From DASQZT01 sp963728965 (lineage in GTDB: Bacteria; Acidobacteriota; Terriglobia; Bryobacterales; Bryobacteraceae), in contig CAVSMH010000005.1 of the NCBI GenBank assembly GCA_963728965.1, forward strand, positions 253,802 through 317,801: a DNA stretch of 64,000 nucleotides. Direction: 5' to 3'. Below are positions 8,283-16,623 of the stretch, in pieces; the stretch's first letter is position 1, and the number at the start of each line of letters is the position of its first letter. Position numbers and translations under genes: made by a program. Below the pieces are notes generated by a model. It saw nothing but the letters and a program-made list of their open reading frames with translations, was not told the origin of the DNA and searched no databases.

Positions 8283-8807
8283 TTATTTCCAGCCCATCCG
8301 CTCGCGCAGCCCGGTGATGTGCGCGGCGTGATGACGGCCGTGCCACGCGTACAACGCCAGGTTCGTGCTAAGCCGCATCTCGCCCAGCTGGGAGTGAATG
8401 AAAACCCTGGAGAAATCCTCCTGGGACATGGCCCGCAGTAGCGCCACCCATCGCAGGTGTAGGCTATCCAGAAGCTGGAGCGACGCCTCAACTGGAGCGC
8501 TGCGCGCATCGGCCAGTTCGGCCCACTTTGCCTGGTCATAACCTTTCGCCGTCGGCGCGACCTCGGTTAACGCCAGGCGGAAACGGATATAACTGTTCAT
8601 ATGGCTGTCTGCCAGGTGATGCACCACCTGCCGGACTGTCCAGCCTCCGGTACGGTAAGGCGCGTCGAGTTGGGCCTCGGTAAGGCCCTCAACGGCGTTC
8701 CGAAAAAGGGCAGGGGCTGCCGCCACGTCGTCGATTAACGAGGGGACGATGTCCGGTGGAACCGGACGGGCAAAATCGAACTTTCCGATCGGGTAGCTCA
8801 AGTCCAT
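8283..8807 (-). CDS. DinB/YfiT-like four-helix protein (putative metal-dependent transferase)
   Basis: 174 residues from the ATG at 8807 (MDLSYPIGKFDF). Earlier in-frame starts add unrelated sequence. The order matches the YfiT/BstA branch of the DinB superfamily: N-terminal PIGKF, GGWTVRQVVHHLADSHMNS with the first His ligand, and C-terminal YAWHGRHHAAHITGLRER with the other His ligands. Family members bind Zn or Ni through three His and include thiol transferases; the actual substrate is unknown. It is divergent from the gene at 8843 across 35 bp. Confidence 0.8.
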   Translation of the reverse strand: MDLSYPIGKFDFARPVPPDIVPSLIDDVAAAPALFRNAVEGLTEAQLDAPYRTGGWTVRQVVHHLADSHMNSYIRFRLALTEVAPTAKGYDQAKWAELADARSAPVEASLQLLDSLHLRWVALLRAMSQEDFSRVFIHSQLGEMRLSTNLALYAWHGRHHAAHITGLRERMGWK

Positions 8808-8842
8808 GTACCTGATGGTAGCGAACAGGCGAAGATGAGAGT

Positions 8843-9616
8843 ATGAGATGGATTCGCCTGGTGCTGCTCGGGGCACTGGTTTGGGGAGCCGGTCGCGCTG
8901 CGCAACTGAAACCGCAAACGACGGAAGCCTTCGAGGCCTACATTCGTCAGGCGGAGAAGCGCCTCGAAGAGCGCCAGAGCTTCCTCTGGGTGGATGAGTC
9001 GCCCGAGCGGCGGCGGCTGGCGCGAGAGGGCCAGACGGTGGTCCGGCCGCTCGGCGCCAAACCCATCACCGACGTGCCGGACGGGCTGGTGCACGACTGG
9101 GTGGGCACGGTTTTCATTCCCGGCGCGACCCTGCAACAAACCCTCGCTTTGGTGCAGGACTATGACCGCCATAAAGATCTGTATCAACCGGAAGTGATCG
9201 GCTCCAAAGTGCTCGCGCATGAGGGTAACCACTTCAAAATCTATCTGCGCCTAAAGAAGAAAAAAGTCATCACGGTGGTCCTCGATACGCTCCACGATGT
9301 CCACTATTACCCGGTGGACAAGACCCGCTGGCGCAGCGTTTCCAAAACCACCAGCATCACGGAGGTGGAGGATGCCGGCAGACGCTCCGAACATGTGCTG
9401 CCGCCCGGCACCGGCGAGGGCTTCCTTTGGAAGCTGGACACCTACTGGCGCTTCGAAGTGCGGGACGGGGGCACGTGGGTGGAATGCGAAGCTATCTCGC
9501 TTACCCGCGACGTGCCCACGGGTTTGGGCTGGCTGGTCGAGCCCATCATCCGCAACCTCCCCAAGGAAAGCCTGGAAGCCACTCTTACGAAGACTCGCGC
9601 GGCACTCGCCAAATAG
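8843..9616 (+). CDS. Secreted START/SRPBCC-like protein, unknown ligand
   Basis: 257 residues with a Sec signal (MRWIRLVLLGALVWGAGRA). After a charged helix (EAYIRQAEKRLEERQSFLW), residues about 85-250 show the alternating beta-strand pattern and long C-terminal helix (NLPKESLEATLTKTRAAL) of polyketide-cyclase/START-like folds, with GTVFIPGATLQQTLALVQDY as the first strand-helix unit. A periplasmic hydrophobic-ligand binder is the plausible role, but no catalytic site is visible. It shares a 35-bp divergent intergenic region with the DinB-like gene. Confidence 0.6.
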   Translation: MRWIRLVLLGALVWGAGRAAQLKPQTTEAFEAYIRQAEKRLEERQSFLWVDESPERRRLAREGQTVVRPLGAKPITDVPDGLVHDWVGTVFIPGATLQQTLALVQDYDRHKDLYQPEVIGSKVLAHEGNHFKIYLRLKKKKVITVVLDTLHDVHYYPVDKTRWRSVSKTTSITEVEDAGRRSEHVLPPGTGEGFLWKLDTYWRFEVRDGGTWVECEAISLTRDVPTGLGWLVEPIIRNLPKESLEATLTKTRAALAK

Positions 9617-9734
9617 CGTCCCCGCCGTCGCGCAAGCCCCGTCTCGCCCAGTGACGGTGTGCACTCCGATTCAGCACGACGGCGGACCTTAAGCCGAGTC
9701 AGGTTGGGAGCTCTGTTTTTCGACCCTGACCCTG

Positions 9735-11744
9735 TTGTTTCCATCGATTCCATCCGATATGACTCCTGTGAAGCTCGGGACCTCCCATCGCCGCGCCTGG
9801 CTCCTGCCGGTGCTTTGCGTCATCACCGCTCAGTGGGTTTTTGCCGATGATCCATCGCGCGCCAGCGGGGAGGAACGAGTGTTATTCGGCGATCTCCCCA
9901 GGGTGGAAGCGGCGGCCCTGCATGCGCAGACGCTGGCAGAAGCGCCGGCCAATATCAGTGTCGTCACGGCCGCCGAGATCCGCCGCTACGGATACCGCAC
10001 GCTGGTCGAGGTATTGGCTTCGGTACGCGGCTTCTATGCCACGTACGATCATACTTACCACTATGTCGGTGTACGCGGGATCTCCTTGCCCGGGGACTTT
10101 AATACCCGCTTTCTGGTGATGCTCAACGGACAGCCGCTGACCGACAACATCTACAATTCGAACGGGTTTTTCGGCCAGGATTTCGGGCTCGACATGGACC
10201 TGGTGGAGCGCATCGAAATCATTCGCGGGCCGACGTCGGCGCTGTACGGCTCCAATGGCATGCTCACGAACATCAACGTCGTGACCCGCTCGCCGGTAGA
10301 CGGGGAGCGCCTCCGGGTTTCGACCGAAACCGGCTCGGGCGGAGAACGCAAAGCGGGCGTCTCTTCGTCCCTATACCTCGGCCGGGGCGCCAACCTGCTC
10401 GTATCGGCTTCGGCATTTCACAATGGCGGCGCGTCGATTGCGGATTTTTCCGGCGCCGGACCCGGTACCCCACCCGAAGCCGATGGCGAGCGCGGATATC
10501 ACACGTTTGCCAACCTGATCTGGCATGACTGGAGCTTTACGGGCTATTTCAACTCGCGCGACAAGCAGCCGCCCGTGGGGGTCGGAGCCAGCCTCTCGGG
10601 CGATCCGTCCCAGCACGTGGTGGATGGACGAAATCTCCTGACGGCGGCCTATAAGCGGGGAGCGGGTGCAGGGGAACTGCAATGGCGGTTCTCGTACAAT
10701 CAGTACCGTTATCGCGATCGCTACAACTACGTGGTCGAAGATACGATCCTGCCGGTCGAGGATTTCAACCTCGGCGACTGGCTCGACAGTCAGCTCACCT
10801 ATGAGATGGCGATCGGCGGGGTGGGCCCCCTGACCTTCGGTATTGCGGGCACATGGGAACTCCGCAACCAGCAATATAACTTGATGTCGGAAACCGAACA
10901 GGACATCCTCGGCCGCACCGATCATGGGGTAGCCTTGTTCGCACAGCAGCAATGGGACGTATCGCCCCACTGGCGTTTGTACGGCGGGTTGAGGTTCGAT
11001 GATACGCGAAACTTCCATGGTTTCCTTTCTCCGCGTCTGGCTGCGGTATTCCAACCGTCAGCGCGCACGGCGTACAAGCTGGTGTACGGCAGGCCATTTC
11101 GTAGTCCCAGCTCGTTTGAGCAGTTCTACAACGACGGCGGCCTGTCGTACGTCGCGGCTGCCGCGTTACGCCCGGAACAGGCGCATACGTTCGAGGCCTC
11201 GCTCGAGCGTCAGATTCTGCCCGGACTGAACTTCGTGGTCAACGGATTCCACTACCGCATCCAGCAGGTGATCGAGGCGGTAGCGGTCGATAACGCCGCG
11301 CTCCAATACCGCAATGCCGGCGAGTTGCGTTCGACCGGGGTGGAATTTGAACTGAGCGGCAGGATCGGAGAGCGGGTCGAGTTGCGGGCCAGCAGCGCTC
11401 TCCAGAACTCCGCGGGCGGGCAGGCCCGTTCTCAGCTCGCCAACTCGCCCCACCAGGTGTCGAAGCTCTCCGTGGGCGTACCGTTTTTGCGGGAAAAGCT
11501 ATTCGTGTCCGCTGCGGCGCGGTACCTTTCCTCGAGCACGACCGAAACCGGCGATCGCCTGGGGGGAGTGCCGCTGGTCGACGTGACCGCCACGGCTCGT
11601 GTCCACCCGCGATTCGACGTCGTCACGGGCCTGCGCAACGCGCTTGGCCATCGGTATGAGGATCCGGTATACCTGAGCGTGGATCGGCTGCCTGGGGATA
11701 GAAGGTCAGTTTTCGTGAAGTTGGTCTGGCGAGTATGGGAATGA
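9735..11744 (+). CDS. TonB-dependent outer-membrane receptor
   Basis: Up to 669 residues; the internal ATG at 9759 gives a more standard signal (RRAWLLPVLCVITAQWVFA). The plug domain is complete: APANISVVTAAEIRRYGYRT, LVMLNGQPLTDNIYN and VERIEIIRGPTSALYGSNG, the last being the hallmark of the plug end. A 22-strand-type barrel follows and ends in a C-terminal aromatic-containing strand (SVFVKLVWRVWE). It imports or senses an unidentified ligand using TonB energy. Its stop overlaps the start of the next gene, and it heads a five-gene chain with sensory proteins, so it may supply the ligand to that pathway. Confidence 0.9.
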   Translation: MFPSIPSDMTPVKLGTSHRRAWLLPVLCVITAQWVFADDPSRASGEERVLFGDLPRVEAAALHAQTLAEAPANISVVTAAEIRRYGYRTLVEVLASVRGFYATYDHTYHYVGVRGISLPGDFNTRFLVMLNGQPLTDNIYNSNGFFGQDFGLDMDLVERIEIIRGPTSALYGSNGMLTNINVVTRSPVDGERLRVSTETGSGGERKAGVSSSLYLGRGANLLVSASAFHNGGASIADFSGAGPGTPPEADGERGYHTFANLIWHDWSFTGYFNSRDKQPPVGVGASLSGDPSQHVVDGRNLLTAAYKRGAGAGELQWRFSYNQYRYRDRYNYVVEDTILPVEDFNLGDWLDSQLTYEMAIGGVGPLTFGIAGTWELRNQQYNLMSETEQDILGRTDHGVALFAQQQWDVSPHWRLYGGLRFDDTRNFHGFLSPRLAAVFQPSARTAYKLVYGRPFRSPSSFEQFYNDGGLSYVAAAALRPEQAHTFEASLERQILPGLNFVVNGFHYRIQQVIEAVAVDNAALQYRNAGELRSTGVEFELSGRIGERVELRASSALQNSAGGQARSQLANSPHQVSKLSVGVPFLREKLFVSAAARYLSSSTTETGDRLGGVPLVDVTATARVHPRFDVVTGLRNALGHRYEDPVYLSVDRLPGDRRSVFVKLVWRVWE

Positions 11745-12607
11745 CCTGGAACCTGGCGCAGATCCTCGTGGTGGCGGCCGTGGCTCCCACCGCCCGCCCC
11801 TCCGTGCTGATTGCTGTTGAACCGGGTGTCGATGCCTATGTAGCCGCGATCGACGGACTCACTTCGGTATTGCGGCAGTCCGCCGTCAGGGTAGTCGAGG
11901 CGAAGTGCGGCGGCACCGAACTCCTCCAGGCGATCGCCGCACCCGATCTCCAGGCAGTGGTGGCCGTCGGCGGTTCGGCCCTGGCCGACGTGCGCCGCCT
12001 CAGGCCGCGAGTTCCGGTCATCGCAACCATGGTGCTCTCCGGCGGCGACCAGGACGGTGGCCGCGTGGAATTGGAGATCCCGCTGACGCAGCAACTCGAG
12101 ACTGTTCGAGAGCTCTGGCCCGGGCACACGCGCGTCGCCATTCTCCGCCATCCCGCCCGGTCCCGATACTCCCCCGAAGCACTGGAGATGCAGGCCCGGA
12201 AAGCCGGGTTCACTGCCCTGATCGTGGACTGCGATGGGCCGGCGCGGCTGCTCCAGGTGGTTGTCGGCCTGAGAGGCAAAGCCGATTTCCTCTTCTGTTT
12301 TCCCGATCCCGATCTCTTCAATCCTGTGACGGTGAAGCCGCTGGTCCTGGCGGCACTCGATGCGCGCCTGCCGATTGTCGGATTCTCGCCCGCGTTCGTA
12401 CGGGCAGGCGCCGCGGTGGGCGTGTATCCCAACTACCGCGACATTGGCCGCCAGACCGGGGAAATGGTCCTGCGCCGCCTTTCCGGCGACGATCGCACTG
12501 CCATCGAGAGCCCGCGGAAACTCCAGGTCGCGCTGAACCAGCGGATCGCCCGCCTGCTGGGAGCGGTATTCAACACGGCATCCTTGCCGGTGGAGATGTT
12601 CCGCTGA
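11735..12607 (+). CDS. ABC-transporter-type substrate-binding protein (PF04392-like)
   Basis: 290 residues. Either ATG can start it: 11735, or 11741, which forms an ATGA overlap with the receptor stop and copies the coupling seen downstream. Two-lobed type 1 periplasmic-binding architecture is visible: VLIAVEPGVDAYVAAIDGLT, VVAVGGSALADVRRLRPRVP, the interlobe PGHTRVAILRHP, and LPIVGFSPAFVRAGAAVGVY. No permease or ATPase gene is near, so it more likely presents a ligand to the following sensor kinase than feeds a transporter. The stop overlaps the kinase start (TGATG). Confidence 0.78.
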   Translation: MGMTWNLAQILVVAAVAPTARPSVLIAVEPGVDAYVAAIDGLTSVLRQSAVRVVEAKCGGTELLQAIAAPDLQAVVAVGGSALADVRRLRPRVPVIATMVLSGGDQDGGRVELEIPLTQQLETVRELWPGHTRVAILRHPARSRYSPEALEMQARKAGFTALIVDCDGPARLLQVVVGLRGKADFLFCFPDPDLFNPVTVKPLVLAALDARLPIVGFSPAFVRAGAAVGVYPNYRDIGRQTGEMVLRRLSGDDRTAIESPRKLQVALNQRIARLLGAVFNTASLPVEMFR

Positions 12608-14079
12608 TGCGCATTCTCCAGCAGACCCTGCTCGCACGCGCCGTTGCCGTCAGCGCGGGGCTCGGTGCCTTGACTCTGATCGGCCTCACCTCGGTGTTCC
12701 TTCTGAACTATAACCTCGAACTGCAACGGCAACTGTCCGGCCGCGCAGCCGCCCTGGCGGATTTTCTGGCCGGCCAGAGCCAGTTCGCCATGTTGGTCGG
12801 CGACCGCGCCGAGTTGGAGCGGATCGCCGGTAATGCGGTGCGGAACGATGAAGTGGCGTATGTGGAACTGACCGATGCCCAGGGCGGAGCACCGGTGCTG
12901 TTTCACCGCTACGGCCGTAATCTCCGCACTTCCGGCGACCCGATCCTCGAAGTGACACGGCCGGTCGTGCGCTCCGTGCAGGTGGATCAAATCGGATGGG
13001 ATGACGCCTCCCCCGGCAAGGCGTCCGCCCCCACGCAACTGGGCTCCGTACGAATCGGCTTCTCCGCCGCCAAGGAACACGCGGCGCGGTTTCGGATCAT
13101 CTGGATCACCGCCGCGGTTGCCCTCACGTTTCTGGTAGGAAGCGCCGGAATCCAAGTGGTGGAACTGCGCAAACTCCTCCGGCCGCTGCAGACTCTCACG
13201 GCGTTCACGCGACGGGTCGCTGGCGGAGACCTGTCGGGGCGTGCCGAAGTGGTCCGGCCGGACGAGGTGGGCCGTCTGACGATGGCATTCAACGCCATGG
13301 TGGAGCGATTGGGCCAGACCTTGGTCTCCAAGGAGGCCGCCGAGGCCGCTGGGGAGGCCAAGAGCCGCTTCCTGGCGACCATGAGCCACGAACTCAGGAC
13401 CCCGCTCAACGCCGTAATCGGCTACAGCCAACTGCTGCAGGAAGAGTGTCATGAACGCAGGATCGAAGGACTCACCGAGGACCTGGCGAAAATCGAGCGT
13501 TCCGGGCAATTGTTGCTCCATCTCGTGGACCATGTGCTCGACCTCTCCAAAGCCGAGGCGGGCAAGATCGAATTGCACCCGGAAACCTTCGAGGTTCGTT
13601 CGGTGATCGCCGACGTGGTCGCGGCCGTAGGACCGATCGCCGCCAGAAACCGCAACCGGGTCTCCGTCCAGACCGAGCCGGACGTCACCGAGATTCACAC
13701 GGATTTGACCCGGTTCCGCCAGAGTCTGCTGAACCTTGTGGCGAATGCATGCAAGTTCACCCAGGACGGTGAGGTTTCCGTATCGGTCTCCCAAGTTCGT
13801 TTGGAGGGGCCCGACTGGATCGAGTTGCAGGTGGAAGACACGGGCATCGGAATGAGCCCGGAGCAGCAGTCCCGGCTTTTTCAGCCTTTTGTGCAAGGCG
13901 ACTCATCCACCACACGCAAATATGGCGGCACCGGCCTGGGGCTGGCCATCAGCCGCAGAATGTGCCGCATGATGGGCGGCGATATTACCGTTCAGAGCGA
14001 GTTGGGAAAAGGATCCCGTTTCATGATGCGCATTCCTGTCCGCGCGGAGACCTTGTCCGGCAATGGAGGTCAAAGATGA
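12607..14079 (+). CDS. Membrane sensor histidine kinase with HAMP domain
   Basis: 490 residues. The start at 12607 overlaps the previous stop (TGATG) and gives TM1 at about 12-34. A periplasmic sensor of about 125 residues (CHASE8-like size) follows, then TM2 at about 165-184, HAMP at about 187-240, HisKA with the phosphoacceptor His261 in FLATMSHELRTPLNAVIGY, and a complete HATPase domain (NLVANACKFT, DTGIGM, GGTGLGLAISRRM). There is no receiver domain in the protein; two receivers are encoded immediately downstream. The protein likely senses the binding-protein/receptor pair encoded upstream. Confidence 0.9.
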   Translation: MRILQQTLLARAVAVSAGLGALTLIGLTSVFLLNYNLELQRQLSGRAAALADFLAGQSQFAMLVGDRAELERIAGNAVRNDEVAYVELTDAQGGAPVLFHRYGRNLRTSGDPILEVTRPVVRSVQVDQIGWDDASPGKASAPTQLGSVRIGFSAAKEHAARFRIIWITAAVALTFLVGSAGIQVVELRKLLRPLQTLTAFTRRVAGGDLSGRAEVVRPDEVGRLTMAFNAMVERLGQTLVSKEAAEAAGEAKSRFLATMSHELRTPLNAVIGYSQLLQEECHERRIEGLTEDLAKIERSGQLLLHLVDHVLDLSKAEAGKIELHPETFEVRSVIADVVAAVGPIAARNRNRVSVQTEPDVTEIHTDLTRFRQSLLNLVANACKFTQDGEVSVSVSQVRLEGPDWIELQVEDTGIGMSPEQQSRLFQPFVQGDSSTTRKYGGTGLGLAISRRMCRMMGGDITVQSELGKGSRFMMRIPVRAETLSGNGGQR

Positions 14080-16220
14080 CAATGCAGGCTCAGCTGCTGT
14101 TGGTGGACGATGACGAAGCCAATCGCGAAGTTCTCCGTCGCCGGTTGCTGCGCGCGGGCTACGAGGTGGATACGGCGGAGGACGGCGCGGAAGCGCTGGC
14201 CGCGGTTCGAAGCCGGCCCTACGACCTTGTCCTGCTCGATAACATGATGCCCGGTCTGAGCGGCCCCCAGGTCTTGCAGCGGATCCGGGAGACCTGGTCC
14301 ACCTCGGAATTGCCGGTCATCATGGTCACGGCGCTCGATGACGGCGAGCATGTTGTGAACGCCCTTCGCGAAGGAGCCAATGACTACCTCACCAAACCGT
14401 TGGATTTCCCGGTGGCGCTGGCGCGCATCGAGTCGCATCTGCGGGTAGCCCTGTCCGCGCGCGAGGCGCGGCGAACGCATGAGTTGTACCAACTGGCGTC
14501 GCGTGCGTCCGAGGAGGGTCTCTGGGAATGGGACCCGGCTGCCGACAAGGTGCAATGCTCGATGGCCTGGGTCGCTGGGCTCGGTTATCCCGAGGCTGAG
14601 GCTACCTGTACCTTGGGGGCCTGGCTGGAGCGGGTTCACCCGGAGGACCGGGGGTGCCTGCGGCAGCAGCTTGAATCTTGCTTGAACGACAACAATCCGT
14701 TGGATGCCGAGTACCGGGTCCGTCGTCAGGATGGGCGCTACCGCTGGGCGGAGATCCGATGCCGGCTCTTGCGCACTTCTGGGGGCGAATCCGCTCGCGT
14801 TTCGGGATATCAGGTCGACATCACCGCCCGCAAGACGGTCGATCCGCTTACGGGCCTCCCGAACCGGTTGTGGCTGTCCGGCGAAGTCGGCGAGTTGGCC
14901 GGTGAGGGGCAGCGGCCCGCCCTGCTCCTTGTGAATGTCGACGGGTTTGATCGGATGGAGCAGAGTCTCCGGTCGGGCGGCTCCGGCCGGCTGCTGACCG
15001 CCATCGCGGAGCGGCTGCGCTGGTACTGGAGAGAGACTCCAAAAGCTGGCGGCACCGGCTTAGCCCGCACGGGTGAACACCAGTTCGGTGTTCTGCTACG
15101 CCACGTGTCAGGTCCCGTCGAAGCGCAGCAATTGGCCGACGGCATGTGCTGCGCCCTGCGGCGCCCGATAAATATCGATGGGGACGAGGTTTTCGCCACG
15201 GCCAGCGTCGGTATAGCCCTGATCTCAAGTCCCGCGTCCGTGGAGGAAGCCTTCCGCAGTGCCGCCGCCGCGTTGCGCCGGGCCGGCGACCTGGGTGGGG
15301 GCCGCAGCGAACTGTTCCACGAGACTCTGCGACTCCAGGAGATCGAGGAAACCCGCCTGGAGAACGATCTGCGTCGTGCGCTGGATCGCGACCAGTTCGA
15401 AGTGTACTACCAGCCCAAGGTCCACCTGTTCCACGGCGCAATCACCGGCGTGGAAGCCCTTGTGCGATGGAACCGGCCCGGCCACGGTGTCGTTCGGCCG
15501 GACGTGTTCATCCCTCTGGCGGAGCGGACCGGGCTGGTCGTGGCCTTGGGAAAGTGGGTATTGGAGCAGTCCTGCCGTGACACGGCGGAGTTACGCCGGA
15601 TCTATCCGGAGCTGGGTGTCAGCGTCAATGTCTCCGGCCGCCAACTCGCTGAACCGGACTTGGTGGAGCAGATCGCGGCCAGCCTGGAGAACGCCGGCCT
15701 CGAACCCTCGGCGCTCCGCGTGGAAATCACTGAGACGTGTCTGGTCGATGACCCCGAGACGGCGCTCTCCCGGATCGGCCGGATTCGCTCCATGGGCGTG
15801 GGGGTCAAGCTGGACGACTTCGGCTCCGGCTACGCCTCGTTTGACTACCTGCAACGTTTCCCGTTCGACAGCATAAAAATCGACCGCTCGTTTGTGGCGA
15901 GGCTGCATTGCAGCCGGGAGAGCGACGAGATCGTGCGCGCCATTGTGGGCCTGGCGCGCTCCTTGCAGATGTCGGTGATTGCGGAGGGAATCGAGACCCA
16001 CGAACAGCTTGTCTGGCTTCGGCAACTGGGCTGCACCTATGGGCAGGGTTACCTGCTTTCACCGCCACTGACGCTGGCGCAGCTCACACGGCTGCTGGAG
16101 GATTCGCAAGGCCGGCTTTGCGCCGGTATACCACCCGAGGAGTCGCCGGGCCTGGACGGTACGGGCGCAGCTTTTCCTTCGCCGGTACTGGCGGGAGAAA
16201 TACGGACGAGGAAACTATGA
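14076..16220 (+). CDS. Receiver-PAS-GGDEF-EAL response regulator
   Basis: 714 residues. The ATG at 14076 overlaps the kinase stop (ATGA) and is preceded by GGAGG. The receiver (1-125) has Asp55 in LVLLDNMMPG. A PAS domain follows (SEEGLWEWDPAADKVQCSM to YQVDITARKT). The diguanylate-cyclase domain retains DPLTGLPNR, but its active loop reads RTGEHQF instead of GGDEF, so synthesis is unlikely. The EAL domain keeps EALVRW, EITE, KLDDFGSGYASF and AEGIE, so c-di-GMP phosphodiesterase activity is expected. Phosphorylation by the adjacent kinase would control c-di-GMP breakdown. Confidence 0.9.
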   Translation: MTMQAQLLLVDDDEANREVLRRRLLRAGYEVDTAEDGAEALAAVRSRPYDLVLLDNMMPGLSGPQVLQRIRETWSTSELPVIMVTALDDGEHVVNALREGANDYLTKPLDFPVALARIESHLRVALSAREARRTHELYQLASRASEEGLWEWDPAADKVQCSMAWVAGLGYPEAEATCTLGAWLERVHPEDRGCLRQQLESCLNDNNPLDAEYRVRRQDGRYRWAEIRCRLLRTSGGESARVSGYQVDITARKTVDPLTGLPNRLWLSGEVGELAGEGQRPALLLVNVDGFDRMEQSLRSGGSGRLLTAIAERLRWYWRETPKAGGTGLARTGEHQFGVLLRHVSGPVEAQQLADGMCCALRRPINIDGDEVFATASVGIALISSPASVEEAFRSAAAALRRAGDLGGGRSELFHETLRLQEIEETRLENDLRRALDRDQFEVYYQPKVHLFHGAITGVEALVRWNRPGHGVVRPDVFIPLAERTGLVVALGKWVLEQSCRDTAELRRIYPELGVSVNVSGRQLAEPDLVEQIAASLENAGLEPSALRVEITETCLVDDPETALSRIGRIRSMGVGVKLDDFGSGYASFDYLQRFPFDSIKIDRSFVARLHCSRESDEIVRAIVGLARSLQMSVIAEGIETHEQLVWLRQLGCTYGQGYLLSPPLTLAQLTRLLEDSQGRLCAGIPPEESPGLDGTGAAFPSPVLAGEIRTRKL

Positions 16221-16621
16221 GCAAGGTGCTTCTGGCAGAAGATGACGACTTCAGCCGCGACATGCTGATGCGGCGCCTGCAAAAGACCGGGTACGAGATG
16301 ATCGCCGTGCCCGATGGTCGCGAGGCGGTCGCGGCCGCGCTCCATCACCGCCCGGACCTGATCCTGCTGGACCTGGACATGCCGATCATGGACGGAAGGA
16401 CAGCCATGCGACTGCTAAAGACGGATGTCCGCACGTTTCGGATACCGATCATCGTGCTGACCGCCCATACGGGTAGGGACGATGTCGCGGCGGCGCTGGC
16501 TGCCGGTTGTCACTCCTACGAAGCCAAACCCATCGTGCTGAAGCGCCTGGTGGAACGAATCGAAGAGGCGCTGGCAGCCAACGTACGGAAGAAACAGACG
16601 CTGGAAGCGGACACGGACTAA
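16217..16621 (+). CDS. Single-domain receiver (CheY-like)
   Basis: 134 residues. The ATG at 16217 overlaps the previous stop (ATGA). All receiver residues are present: acidic pair EDDD at 8-11, phosphoacceptor Asp52 in LILLDLDMPIMDG, TAH switch residues and Lys in YEAKPI. There is no output domain. It may be a phosphate sink or a second messenger protein for the kinase encoded two genes upstream. Only 2 bp separate its stop from the convergent M3 peptidase gene. Confidence 0.9.
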   Translation: MSKVLLAEDDDFSRDMLMRRLQKTGYEMIAVPDGREAVAAALHHRPDLILLDLDMPIMDGRTAMRLLKTDVRTFRIPIIVLTAHTGRDDVAAALAAGCHSYEAKPIVLKRLVERIEEALAANVRKKQTLEADTD

Positions 16622-16623
16622 AA

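Noticed and set aside
12433..13896. Minus-strand ORF of 487 codons over the histidine kinase
   Set aside because: Shadow of HAMP/HisKA/HATPase coding sequence.
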